Below are positions 22,557 to 32,669 of a stretch of DNA of 64,000 nt, one piece after another. The number at the start of each line of letters is the position of its first letter. Position 1 is the stretch's first letter. Made by a program: the position numbers and the translations under genes. A model generated the notes under the pieces. It had not been told where the DNA came from, ran no database searches, and saw nothing but the letters and a program-made list of their open reading frames with translations. The DNA comes from Aphanomyces cochlioides (taxonomy: Eukaryota; Oomycota; Saprolegniomycetes; Saprolegniales; Verrucalvaceae). The DNA lies in contig JAHQRK010000009.1 of the NCBI GenBank assembly GCA_019828595.1, positions 1,426,001 through 1,490,000 of the forward strand, given 5' to 3'.

Positions 22557-24191
22557 TCAATGGGCAGCGGTCTCTCGGGCTTTGGCGAGCAATTCTATCT
22601 TTTTCCACTTATCAGCTTGTGCCGTGACTTTGTCCGACACTCGTTCTTCCTTGGCTAAATACTCCTTTGCGCACTTGTCAAAGAGAGCCATGTCGTAGTC
22701 CATGTAGAGCTTCAACACGTTCTGCGCGAGCCCTTCCACGGTTGTGTTCCAGTGACCAAGCGAGTTCTTGTAAAGTGGGCCGTATATCACAGGCAGGATG
22801 AGACTTGCGTGTTGACGGCTCAGGCAGCCATTGTTGACGAGATGTTCGTTGTTCCAGAGGAAAAGCGCCCGCTCGCTGACTTGGAAATGCTGGCTTCCGA
22901 GGCATTTCGAGAGGACACGGAAGAGATCTTTGTGGACTTGTTGGAGCTGGTCTGGACCCATGAGTTCGAGGATTTCTTCGAGTTCATTTAGGAAAAGCAC
23001 TTGTTTCGACGAACATGCCCATGGCCAAAAGCGCACAATACCAGAAATGATAGGAATCGCAGTTTCAGGATCTTTCTCCACGTATTGCGTAATGCAATAA
23101 GACAATTGTTGGTGGTACAAGCTCACGCACTTGGGCTTGTGCAGCGGCACGAGCGCCTTGACGAGGAATTGCAAATGTTCTCGCTTCAATGGCATGGCAA
23201 ACCCATTGATGATACTGCCGAGAATTTCCAACAACTCGCCAATGCCGTTGTGTCGCTCTGTCTCGTACACAAAGCGGTAAAACACATTGCTGATGGCTTT
23301 GCGAATGAAGGAGCGATGGGACATAAACTTGCCGTAGATACGATGGAGAATTGTCTTGAGGTAATCTCGTTCACGAGGATCTTCGCTGTCAAAAAGCTCA
23401 ATCACGTTCAGGCAGAATTTTTGATCGACATATTTCTTGGCAACCTGAAGTGAAATTCAGCCACACTCAGCAAAGCGAAGGACGTACCTTGGCATTTACT
23501 TCCCCCGACACGATGAAGCGCAGAAAAAATTCATAGACGACCTACACATAGCACAAAGTAAATATGCGCCTTTCTCTCAGAAGTGAATGTACTTGTAGAT
23601 GAGGCCACGACGGTTCAAGCACAGGTTCATCTTCTTCAGGATCGAAGTCTTCTGTCTGAGGGGGAAGAGCACGACAAATATTGGCCGACTACATGCACAA
23701 TGATGAATGTGGGGTTCTCCGTCAGCAGATGGGGGACATACCACCATGGCCATAATATCTGGCATCAACGCTTCCGTGAAAATCTTTTGACCTCCCGCAT
23801 TATTCACGTAGTCTACAAGTTCGAGCAATGTCTGGCGTTTGAGATCTTTTCCCTTCTTGTCGGACGCAGCGTCGTCAAAATTGAACAAAACCGAGCACAA
23901 TTCCAGCTTTTGCTGAAACAATGCTTCGCGCTTTTGCATATTCGTGTCTTTGAGGTGGGGGAGGTCTTTCAACGCGGCAACTTTTTGATTTCGGACCAAC
24001 GAGCTGCGTCGCCGTTCGCGTCTTGGGAGCGAGACGTCCGACCTCGCCACATTTTCAATGCCATCTTCCCGCGACGATGCCTGCGAGGAGGCGATCCCCA
24101 CACTATTCGTGCTCGTTCCGGCAGCAGAGTCCCCCTCGCCAGAATTGCTCAAACGGCGCTTGACCGTCTGCAGCATCTTGTTCATGCTCAT
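22557..24191 (-). CDS. PPP2R5: PP2A regulatory subunit B56 (B') family (4 exons, 495 aa)
   Basis: Exons on the minus strand: 23742-24191, 23593-23688, 23488-23541, 22557-23444. B56 subunits steer protein phosphatase 2A to its substrates. The HEAT-like core is complete and typical: [126 protein letters not shown]. The N-terminal ~110 residues are Ser-rich and basic and probably variable and regulatory. The frame is open upstream of the chosen ATG (24191) to 24260 but has no earlier ATG in frame. TIP41, another PP2A-network protein, is encoded at 37233-38221. Confidence 0.92.
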
Positions 24192-24542
24192 ATAACCGCT
24201 CAAGCCAATTCTCGCCACTGTCGACGACTGGGACCCGGCTCTATACAAATCTCCATACAAACTGGCTCACAAAAGTAGGGTTTGGGCGAGTATACAATTT
24301 TCAACATTAAAATCAACGTCATGAAATAATGTGAATAGAAAATCTGAAATAGTGTAAAACAGAATAAATTAATTTAATTGGCTGAAATAAATCTTAGAAC
24401 AATTTTGATTAGCTAAAATTAAAAATTCTAAACATTTGATTGGCTACTTCTTTTTTATTCACTAAATAGTGTACCTGAGATTACGACATCCAGACGTTGA
24501 CGCAATGCGATTCTCCCACAAGTTGTTTTCCCATATATTGAG

Positions 24543-25697
24543 ACAAGCGAGATGGTCAACCATGGTCGGCCGACGAATGGAATCGATGGCTGAATGGATC
24601 TGTAGGTGCAAAGAACGCGAAAGGAAACGCCGTCTCTGCGTTTGTGATGAAACTAGATCAAGTCGTGAACGACCCAGCGACTGGTTTGCGACTCCTTGTG
24701 ATGACCGAGAAGCTGACATCTGTGACATAGACGACGTGATCACGTGGAAAAAAGGCCCTGATGGAAAGCTCGTAGAACCGCACTGCGTTGTTGTCCTTGA
24801 CAAAGAGGTATACATCAAGGAAGCCTTGTTTTGGTGAGCAGCTTGCCTGTGTAGAGATTCTCTGAAGAAGTGATGCCGCAATACTTTCGCGGATCGAAAT
24901 ACTGTTCGTTCATTCGACAATTGAACGGTTCGTGCCCGACAGTGTTCTTTGTTATCTTAAATGTCCTACAGCGTACGATTTCTCGCATGTCGGTGTTGTG
25001 AACAGCTCGGACCCGCCAGCATTTACGCATCCTTACTTCCGTAAGGATGACCGATCGCTCTTGTCAAAAATTGAAGTACACAATCATCTTTTTGGCGCCA
25101 TGTGTAGCACCACTCTGTAGAGACGCAAGCAGGATAAACGATCCCGCTCGACGCAACCTGAAGACATCAAGACTGTCAAGAAGGTCGAAGATAAGATTGT
25201 CGAGTCGTACGGCCCAACATCTCGCCTGGATGACAAAGATGTTACCAAGTACGTCGAAGCCCTCCAAGCCATTCGAGATATGCTCGCCTCGGGTACTTGC
25301 CCCTTCAATGACCCCCCTGATTTTGATGTTTGCTGTAGCTCAAATGTTTGGCATGACGCACTTATTCATGGAACGTGTCAAGGAATTCTTGCGCATTGAA
25401 CGCAAGGACTTTTCAGACATTCAAGATGAAAACGTGCTGGAGATCCTGGACAACCTGATTCGAACGCACTCGGGGGAACCATCGCCCGCTCCGTCAACTG
25501 CATCAACCGCCTCGACGTCATCGTTGTCTGAGGACGACGAGAAGACATCGCCTGTGACGGTGAAGACTGCCGATCCTTTGGACTTTGAACAGAGTCTGCA
25601 TCACACATATGTGCCTCATCCATTGCCGACCGAAGATGATTTGAACGGGTTCGACGTCGACGAATTGCAAGAACTGCTCGCTGAGCACATTTTGTAA
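24543..25697 (+). CDS. Heat-shock-factor-type DNA-binding protein (5' end unresolved)
   Basis: Supported exons: 24543-24683, 24731-24807, 24855-24927, 24972-25075, 25121-25292, 25339-25697; the first lacks an ATG, so an upstream exon is missing. Joined, they give the HSF winged helix: AFVMKLDQVVNDPAT, DDVITWKKG, VVLDKERFSEEVMPQYFR, CSFIRQLN (recognition helix), AYDFSHVG, FTHPYFRKDDRSLLSKI. A linker with a basic stretch (ERRKQDKRSRS) and a helical region follow. The acidic C-terminus contains SPAPSTASTASTSSLSEDDE and DELQELLAEHIL, a plausible activation segment. HSF proteins bind nGAAn repeats; the target here is unknown. A second HSF-like gene ends 29 bp away on the other strand. Confidence 0.82.
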
Positions 25698-25726
25698 AGG
25701 TGTTTTCGTGATAGTGCATAAGTTTA

Positions 25727-26542
25727 TTAAGTATCTGATGGTTTGTTCAATCCAAAGAGAGGAAATGCACGGCCGATTGACGGCAGTCGGCCAGCAGCAG
25801 GGTGAAGGTGCGCCGAATGGCCGTGGGTATGATGCCGCAGGGACGGGATTGACGTTGTGGGATCGTGCCGGCTTGGGTGATGGCCAAATCTGTGCTTGGA
25901 AATGTTGATACTGCACGTCAGTCCGTTGGTGGGACTTGGCGAGTCGTGGACAGAGTTCCAGAAGGGCTGAGTGCTTGGGTCGCTCTCAACCATTGGCTGT
26001 TCAGAGAGACGACGCCTCTTTGGCAATTGGATTCGGCATTCAAGACTCAACGGCGGCCTGGCATCAGGCTCCACGAGGTCATCGAACGATGCAGCGGCTA
26101 TTGCAGCATCACCCAACTGCTGAGGCTGTCCCTTGACAAAGTCTGGCCGGTAGTATCGGGTTCCATCAGGCGATTTCATGAAGCCATGTTTCTCCAGTTG
26201 CATCTTGAACGTCTTGAATCGGCCGCGGTATAGGTTTGGCATCGGAAGCGAGGTTTCCATTTTCGCAGGGTCCAGGATAGAGAAGGAGCGTCCATCAGCA
26301 TCCCATGCAATTGTGTCGGGCAAGAGGTTGTTGTTAAGAAAGCCATACAGGTTGCGAAGAAAGTTGCTTGGGATGCCTACAGAAGCCGCGGTTGCCGCCA
26401 TAGACGGTCGTTCGCCAATATCGTGGACGCTATGACGGTCTATTGTGTGGATATCTGCGTGTGTATTCGCGTGGAGGCTGTTCTTCTGAGCCATGGCCTC
26501 TAGGAGACGCTTTCGAGCGTCGTTCGAGTCTGAGATCACCAT
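25727..26542 (-). CDS. HSF-like DNA-binding protein, divergent (271 aa, single exon)
   Basis: From ATG 26542 the product contains an HSF-type winged helix at about residues 60-140: FLRNLYGFLNNN, TIAWDADGRSFSILDP, YRGRFKTFKMQLEKHGF, GTRYYRPDFVKG. The recognition-helix region FKTFKMQLEKHGF replaces the canonical SFVRQLNMYGF, so DNA preference may differ. The C-terminal half is rich in Ser, Pro and His (RHDPTTSIPSLRHHTHGHSAH). A basic cluster PKRRR may be a nuclear signal. Oomycetes have many divergent HSF-like genes; this one fits that group. It has no intron, unlike its convergent HSF neighbour, so the two are not a recent tandem duplicate. Confidence 0.82.
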   Translation of the reverse strand: MVISDSNDARKRLLEAMAQKNSLHANTHADIHTIDRHSVHDIGERPSMAATAASVGIPSNFLRNLYGFLNNNLLPDTIAWDADGRSFSILDPAKMETSLPMPNLYRGRFKTFKMQLEKHGFMKSPDGTRYYRPDFVKGQPQQLGDAAIAAASFDDLVEPDARPPLSLECRIQLPKRRRLSEQPMVESDPSTQPFWNSVHDSPSPTNGLTCSINISKHRFGHHPSRHDPTTSIPSLRHHTHGHSAHLHPAAGRLPSIGRAFPLFGLNKPSDT

Positions 26543-27239
26543 CGTCGCCAGATAGTGCAAATGACGTGCATGCCCGAGGTGACGATTTTTTAATCAAAAT
26601 TTACGGATTTGGTCCAATGTTATTTAGTGTCACCAAAATATCTTGATTTTAGTAAATAATATTTGAAAATAATAAAACTATGGAAATTATTTTAAATTTT
26701 GAACTGACATTCGTCTCCATCATTCTTTGAGATTGATGGTCAATGAGAGTGTTGGCCAAGGCTGTGAATGTTGGTGTCTTGTCGAAAATCATGTCCACAA
26801 AGACATCCTGCTTGCCAAGCTATGGGCTGGAGGTGAGGATCCACAGTCTATCGTAAAATCCTTATAATATTGTATATTTTTAAGGGGTGAATAAAAGACT
26901 GCATAATGAGCGCACAATGCCTGCGGCTGAGTGGTGTTGACTTTGTTGGAACTGTCTGTAATCTTATTGAATTATAACCAATCAAATGATACTAAATTGA
27001 TATAATTGATGATGATTGGTCCATTAGATAGCAAGATTACTATGGTTCGTTATCCAATCGTTTTCGAGAAACTTATAAAGGTGGAGAGTAAACAGACATA
27101 AATCAGATGGGAAAAGTTGAAATCGTGAATTTGGTGACTTTCTTCGCCTCGTGGGGAAGAAGTTACTACCAATGTTGATTCAAGACACTGCTCTTCCCCC
27201 GCTTACGAACGGTTTTGAACTGTAAAATTCTTTGTTATG
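26543..27239. other. AT-rich gene-free stretch
   Basis: There are no open frames of note here. The left part is strongly AT-rich, with ATTTTAAATTTT near 26690. It is probably the promoter of the HSF-like gene merging into the flank of the transposon nest. Confidence 0.45.
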
Positions 27240-27301
27240 TATTGTACGTTTGCTTCAAAATGTCCATTTTGGCGGGATATCTATCCGGAAATGATCCGGA
27301 T
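27240..27301 (+). repeat. Left inverted repeat of copy 2
   Basis: TATTGT start, TTCAAAATGTCC (as in copy 1 right end) and CGGGATATCTATCC share order and spacing with 32618-32667 on the minus strand. It ends in ATCCGGAT at 27294-27301. Confidence 0.5.
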
Positions 27302-28200
27302 ATAAATTCCGCTTCATGTCATTCTGACGGGGAAAGTGAAGTTAAAACATGCTGGACATCGTCTCTATTGTTGCAGACAAGCATGCTGCCACAAGCGTGA
27401 AGTTCTACTGCTTGTACATGTTCTACATCATGAAGTTATCGAAAAAATGCTTGTCGGCTCTCTTCCACAAAGGTTTTATCATCAATTGACTGTGTTGAAG
27501 GGGACTTTCCATAGACCTAAGGACGATTTCCCGTTGGATTCGACGGTATGAACAAACGGGACTAGTTGCTCGGGTCCCTACAAAGGGTCTTTACAGGATC
27601 CACAATACAACTGAGCGTGAATGGCTCGTGCAGCTTTATCGCGATCGACCAACTCTGTATTTGAGTGAGGCTCAATTCATGTATGAGTCAGAATTTCACA
27701 AACACATCTCAAGCTCCCACATTTCTGTGATACTACGGGATGCTGGTTTAACATACAAGGTGCTCGAGCGACGAGCTAAACAGATAAGTAACCAAGACAT
27801 TGCCCGCTTTTCAAATTAATTGTTTTTGTTTCCATGGGCACTAGAAAACCTCGTATTTCTCGACGAAGTTAGCTTTGATAACAGAGATTTGTTGAGAAAA
27901 AGGGGCTTTGGGGTGAAGGTATGATACACGCTTTGATCTAACTTAAATAGTTTGTCATTAGGGAAACAATTACTAATGTACGTGTACTGCTACGAGAGTT
28001 TAGGGTTGCACTAGGTGACATGCACACGTACATTCTCTCAAAGCAAGTTGTGCGTTTCACTGGACTGAATTCACGTGTGGTGTAACGCCAGCTTTGTATC
28101 TTGCTTGCAAGTGAAGTTCTCTCCTTGGAAGATGGCTCAACATCTTGACGAAGGCAAGAGCGCCACCACGAGCTGTGACTTTGGGTGACAGATTTAACAT

Positions 28201-29151
28201 CGAAGTCTATGGAAACCAAGAGAGTGTCGCCTCAATTTTCGCTTTACCAAGGTCAACGTGCTCAAACTACTCGAATTATCTGGTCTAGAAACTCGATATT
28301 GGTTGCCAAATCAAATCACATTTACTGGAGTCGAAGGAATTTGCATTTTGTTGAGACGTATGGCATATCCTGGACGATTCTGTGACCTCAGCTTCTTTTT
28401 TGGATGCCATCCATCCGTTTTGTGTGCCATATTTGGTTTCATGGTCGTCTACTTTTACGATCGATTCAAGTCATTATTGAGCCTTGATTGTGGGTTAATA
28501 GACTTGAATCGATTGCAAAACTATTCGTCCTCGATACAAAGCCGTGGTGCTGCTTTGTCAAATTGTATCGATTTTATTGACGGAACTCTGCGTGCAATTG
28601 CCCGCCCCCAAGAGCTACAAAAATGTGTCTACAATGGACACAGAAGAAAACATGGCCTGAAATATCAAGGCGTTATTGCGCCTGATGGCATGTTTGTTGA
28701 TTTTTTTGGCCCTATACCTGGTCGACGTCACGATATCTTCTTGCTGCATGAGAGCAAACTTTTGCCAAAAATGGAGAAACTACTGGTGCGTCGTGGATTC
28801 AACTTTTGTATCTATGGCGACCCTGCTTACGTCAATCGACAAACCCTTGTTGTTGGATTTAAAGGAAGCAAATTGACGTGCCAACAAAAAGAATTCAACG
28901 CTTCAATGAGCAAAGTGCGTGTCGCCGTTGAGTGGGGCTTTGGAGGAATCATTCGCTTGTGGCCGTTCGTAGACTGCAAACCATCGATGAAGCTCCACAT
29001 GTCACCCGTTGGAAAATTTTATCTGGTGGCTGCTTTGCTGACGAACTTCAGAAACTGCACGAATCCAAACCAAATTAGTAGATTCTTTCAAGTGTCTCCT
29101 CCAAGTCTTGAAGACTACATCGCATTGAGTGTTCCAAGTGGATTCAATTGA
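28201..29151 (+). CDS. PIF/Harbinger transposase (DDE_Tnp_4), 5' end uncertain
   Basis: The frame is open from 28198 and has no early ATG; recognisable sequence begins NFRFTKVNVLKLLELSGL. Family marks follow: LLRRMAYPGRFCDLSFFFG (helix-turn-helix part), CIDFIDGTLRAIARP (first Asp), HGLKYQGVIAPDGMFVDFFG, PGRRHDIFLLHES, CIYGDPAYVNRQ (second Asp) and SKVRVAVEWGFGGIIRLWPF (Glu). The catalytic triad is intact and the C-terminal half has no lesion, so the insertion looks much younger than its host element. The N-terminus may be spliced or truncated. It is convergent with its ORF1 partner, 16 bp between stops. Confidence 0.8.
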   Translation, partial: RSLWKPRECRLNFRFTKVNVLKLLELSGLETRYWLPNQITFTGVEGICILLRRMAYPGRFCDLSFFFGCHPSVLCAIFGFMVVYFYDRFKSLLSLDCGLIDLNRLQNYSSSIQSRGAALSNCIDFIDGTLRAIARPQELQKCVYNGHRRKHGLKYQGVIAPDGMFVDFFGPIPGRRHDIFLLHESKLLPKMEKLLVRRGFNFCIYGDPAYVNRQTLVVGFKGSKLTCQQKEFNASMSKVRVAVEWGFGGIIRLWPFVDCKPSMKLHMSPVGKFYLVAALLTNFRNCTNPNQISRFFQVSPPSLEDYIALSVPSGFN

Positions 29152-29167
29152 ATGACCATCGACTATA

Positions 29168-29854
29168 TTAAGTTAGCTTATCTGCTAATTTATTGATCAA
29201 ATTCAATAAAGCCAAGCGTTCATTCTTGTCTAGCTCATAACGTTGTTCTTCATGCGCAGCTCTCTTTTCCTCGATAGCAACACGCCGCTCTTCAATTTTC
29301 AGCCTTTTTTCTTCAATTTCTTTTGCATTTGCTTCTCGTCGAGATATCATTTCAAGTAGTTCGGCGTCTACTTTGCTTGATACAACTTTCGTTTTCCTTT
29401 GACCCATGGCCTTCATAGCTTTGTCCCGTATGGCCATTCCAATGTCTTGTTCGATTTGCTCCTTTGACTTGATTGCAATCTTCTTACTGCTTGCTTTATG
29501 GCTCTCCTCCTCTCGCAATTCTAGAATTTCCGCCAAGTATTCATCTATTTCAGCCACCTCTTCCTCCACTCCTGACATCCTTTCCATACTCTTTTGATGT
29601 TTGGCATACGCGTCTGATAGTAGCATGCATCGTTCACGACAACGTCGTCCATCAATGTCGAGTCCCACGAAGTACGTTCCAACGAAGGACGCCACTTCAT
29701 CCCAAACTACTCGCTTCTTCCCCTATTCAGCAGCATAAGGATTTCTTGCGATCGTCTCTTTGACGAGGGCCAAGTCAGACTCGCTATTGAATCTTACTTG
29801 GGTCTTACGCTTCTTCAGCACTTGTCCATTCGAGGTTTCCGACGTGATTTCCAT
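29168..29854 (-). pseudogene. Harbinger ORF1 (Myb/SANT-like) with one in-frame stop
   Basis: From ATG 29854 the frame reads KKRKTQVRFNSESDLALVKE, then TIARNPYAAE, then TAG at 29723-29725. It continues in the same frame as GKKRVVWDEVASFVG. The NPY...W..VA..(F/L) order is the Myb-like DNA-binding domain of oomycete Harbinger partner proteins. A long charged coiled coil follows (REANAKEIEEKRLKIEERR) and the end is NLINKLADKLT. The single nonsense codon (probably CAG to TAG) falls between helices of the DNA-binding domain and should inactivate it. ORF1 normally helps import and target the transposase, so this copy may depend on another. Confidence 0.72.
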
Positions 29855-30639
29855 TGGTGCACACAGCAAAATGAATGGAAACAGAAGCTCACAACCTGAA
29901 TCCAAAATATCAGTCATACCAGATCGGGCGTCTCATGGGCGACTTCAATCGTCTCTCCTGATACTGGAGGTTCATGGCGAAGCGTCTAATACTTCTAGAT
30001 AAGCGGCTCGGCTGGAAGTGAGAGAATTACCTTGTGGCATAGCACAAGTTTAAACGACTGGATGGCCAGTCACACGTTCAAAACGACAGACTTTGACCGT
30101 GTGACTCTGCCGTGTCCTGGGGCTAGGTGTTTTATCCGGCATTTACACGTTCACGTTCATTTGCAGAACTACTCTATTATTATCGTGGTGAATTCCAACG
30201 AAAACCTCGAATGTCAAAGCTTTGTTTCATTGGCATTGATGGTGTGATTGATGTCATCATGGTTAATGGAACGTTTGATTGTCAATCGTTCATCACATAT
30301 TGCAAGATATTTGCGATGAGTGGAAAGGTATTTTAGTTTCAAAATGTGTTTCATATGAAATAAGGTTCAACAATACCCTGGACGACATTCTGTCTGGATC
30401 ATGGATGGCGCTAGAATACAAGGCCACCCTTCAATTATTCATTATCTTCGATCATTAGGCATTATACCCATCTTTCTACCTGCTTACTGTCCATTCTTCA
30501 ATCCAATCGAGATTGTTTTTGGACTTGCCAAACGACGAATAAGACGCATATACCAAGAGAATGGCGAGCACAGTCTTCGTACCTGTCATTTGTGCAACCC
30601 TGTGTACAACCCTATTTTGATTGACTTAAAGTATACGTT

Positions 30640-31730
30640 ATTGACTTGGAGATTTGAGCGTATGATTCCTAAAGCTCAATGCCCAAGGTCGACCGTGGCC
30701 ATTATCCATATCCTCAAACTCCATATGTGATTGTATCGGGTCTAGTGTAGGATGTATAAAGAAATCAACAATACAAGACTCGTTACATTGACATCGTTTT
30801 CTACATGGATTACTGTCCTTTGCATAGGGGGGTAGTGGCAAAGAGTTTGGCATGTCTTTCTGCGACGACAATCCAGCGTGTGTTCTAGTCGTAGTGCTAG
30901 GCCATATTCAGACTTACTATTCACGAGACTATTCATGTTAGCTTTACTAATTTATTGCAATCAACATTGACAAAAGCTCGTATCTCGTTGTGTCGTGCGA
31001 AGCACGACGACTCACGGGTTTATTTGATTGATAATGCTGTTGGCTACTGTATGGCTACCATACACCTAAGATCAGGATGCACTAAACTGAGATAGACTAA
31101 GCTGTGGACATTGTAAATCGGCATGTTAAACGTTTCTTCCTTTTAGTCCGAAAGCCCTACAAGGCTAAGCATCCTTCACATGGATGTCAAACGAAAAATT
31201 TCATTGCTTATGTGCTGTGTTTGATGTGGAAAACTATATATTTGTTGATAAGCTAAGATATGCCGTCAAATACCGTTGCCGGTTTGCAACCCGTGTATAA
31301 TGACTTAGTTTGAGTATACTTTAGGGTTGCAAAACGCTTCGAATGATGCAACTCTCACTGCAACCATTGTTGCAAAACGAACATGGATGGTTCCAGGGAT
31401 TTTTGTGGACGGCACAGTGTAAAAAAGAGAAACAGCCAATCAGAATTCTAGAAATTTGAGATTTACAACTTCGGTTGCAAATGGCTGGTAAAGTATCGAT
31501 ATTATTGCTTCACAAGTATTTTGCGAATTCGAACAAAGAAATTTTGAAGGCATCTACAAGAAATGTGGCTATACATCACGTGGATTTGATTCTTCTACTG
31601 CATACGATATGAATATGGCTGATCTTGAATTTTACAATTAGATTCTCTAAAGTAGATCGACAAGACAAAGCTATAATGCATGATATCAAAAATCTTTTCA
31701 TTGAGCTGCATCAATTACATGCATGTCAAG
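30640..31730. other. Unexplained insert with GTTGCAA motif cluster and Harbinger ORF1 relic
   Basis: This 1.1 kb separates the transposase end from the second gene of copy 2, whereas copy 1 has 21 bp there. It has no good open frame. Near 30940-31000 on the minus strand a short stretch resembles the C-terminal end of the Harbinger ORF1 protein (NKLVKLT versus NKLADKLT). At 31270-31490 GTTGCAA or its complement recurs about six times, including a perfect 10-bp inverted pair TTTGCAACCC/GGGTTGCAAA. A non-autonomous Harbinger-type remnant is likely. Confidence 0.35.
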
Positions 31731-32216
31731 CTAAATATGATCTGTGTCTTCGACATTTGGGATGTGATTGATAATTTCATCTGACTCATCTGATGGAATT
31801 GGTTCATGTGCTTGTTCCATATCGTGCAACACGTCACGGCGAGTTTGTGCAAAGCGTATTTCAGCTTCAAATTGTCTATTCAAAGCCTCAAACATGACAG
31901 AGATTGAGCTCTGTAACTCAAGCACTCGGTCATCAAAATTACTACACTCCAAATTTATTACAAGTAAAGTCAATAAATATCTTTTGATTCGTTTCAATGA
32001 GTCCCTGAGATGACTTAAAGCGTCTGCCGAGCGCTTGTTTTCGCGCCAAGCAATACGATTGACTTGTCGATGAACACGCAATTCTAAATCGGAGTTTGTA
32101 GCTGCAAGACGAAACAAGTGTATCATGTTGGCTGGTACTTGTCCACGCGTCTGGCTGTCTCTTGTATGAGCGGGGCTTCTCAAGATCTTGTCTGCCCATT
32201 GAAACCACACGTTTTC
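31731..32216 (-). CDS. Second gene of Tc1-like element, copy 2 (3' exon)
   Basis: The last exon appears to start at 32216 after a CTGTGAATAG acceptor and reads ENVWFQWADKIL, PANMIHLFRLAATNSDLELR, a central helical region and a tail ending NHIPNVEDTDHI. It aligns in order with the C-terminal third of the 364-aa protein at 2741-3835 (VVWRMWANHI, PPHIVQLFQ, end NEHEDIPFN). It has no stop codon inside, unlike the neighbouring transposase. Upstream DNA to about 32445 is open in two frames, so the 5' part is unresolved. Confidence 0.5.
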   Translation of the reverse strand, partial: ENVWFQWADKILRSPAHTRDSQTRGQVPANMIHLFRLAATNSDLELRVHRQVNRIAWRENKRSADALSHLRDSLKRIKRYLLTLLVINLECSNFDDRVLELQSSISVMFEALNRQFEAEIRFAQTRRDVLHDMEQAHEPIPSDESDEIINHIPNVEDTDHI

Positions 32217-32617
32217 CTATTCACAGTTTGCTTTAATTCCCACAATAAATGCACAGTACATGAGCTGAGAATTGAGGATTTAGTGATTTCAATGTGGTAA
32301 CCTACGACAAATAGTAAGTGTAGACACATTCATCATCGTGTACCAATTCAAGAACTGCTTGCATATCGGGAGCTCCAGCTCGATCTGAACTGGCAGGAGA
32401 AAACAACGCTTTTTCTGCTGCTTGCCACAATTTTGAGTTTGATATACTATGGGATTATCTGTGAACTATCACGAGCACGCTATCATCCCGCCATTTTTGC
32501 AACATAGAGCTAGTGATTTGTTGTAGAGAGCGATATTTGTTCTTCTTGCAATCGTATAGAACTATAAAAACTTGTACAAATCACTCGTTTGAGAATTTCT
32601 CGCGATTTGAGAGTGAG

Positions 32618-32667
32618 TGTGGGATAAAATCCCGACATTTTGGACACTTCAAACCACGCCAACAATA
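32618..32667 (-). repeat. Right inverted repeat of copy 2
   Basis: On the minus strand it reads TATTGTTGGC... with TGTCC and CGGGATTTTATCC in the same order as the left end at 27240. Several mismatches indicate age. Confidence 0.5.
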
Positions 32668-32669
32668 CT

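Larger units (their letters stand above)
27962..30171. mobile_element. PIF/Harbinger-like element inserted in the Tc1-like transposase
   Basis: Bounds are approximate: they are the limits between which transposase homology is absent. The insert carries a DDE_Tnp_4 transposase (plus strand) and a convergent Myb/SANT-like ORF1 protein (minus strand), the two-gene set of PIF/Harbinger elements. I could not establish convincing terminal inverted repeats or the 3-bp target duplication. Confidence 0.6.
27349..30630 (+). pseudogene. Tc1/mariner-like transposase, copy 2, split by an insertion
   Basis: The left part starts at ATG 27349 (MLDIVSIVADKHAATSVKFY...). After a 42-bp intron (27473-27514) it continues RTISRWIRRYEQTG, RPTLYLSEAQ, TYKVLERRAKQI and NLVFLDEVSFDNR (first catalytic Asp). 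An in-frame TAA lies at 27817-27819, where copy 1 has a sense codon. Homology stops near 27917-27980 and resumes at about 30172 with YYRGEFQRKPRMSKLCFIG. A further 37-bp intron (30329-30365) precedes QQYPGRHSVWIMDGARI (second Asp) and LPAYCPFFNPIEIVFG (Glu). After that the frame shifts and the reading is lost near 30630. It is related to, but clearly diverged from, the transposase at 1629. Confidence 0.8.
27242..32665. mobile_element. Tc1/mariner-like element, copy 2, decayed and interrupted
   Basis: The ends are inferred from imperfect inverted repeats. The left end from 27240 reads TATTGTACGTTTGCTTCAAA, later TGTCC and CGGGATA. The right end, read on the minus strand from 32667, starts TATTGTTGGCGTGGTTTGAA, later TGTCC and CGGGATTTTATCC. 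Both start TA-TTGT, as in copy 1. Inside, in order, are the 5' part of the transposase, a PIF/Harbinger-like insertion, the 3' part of the transposase, about 1.1 kb of unexplained DNA, and the convergent second gene. The copy has an in-frame stop, frameshifts and the insertion, so it is not autonomous. Confidence 0.6.
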
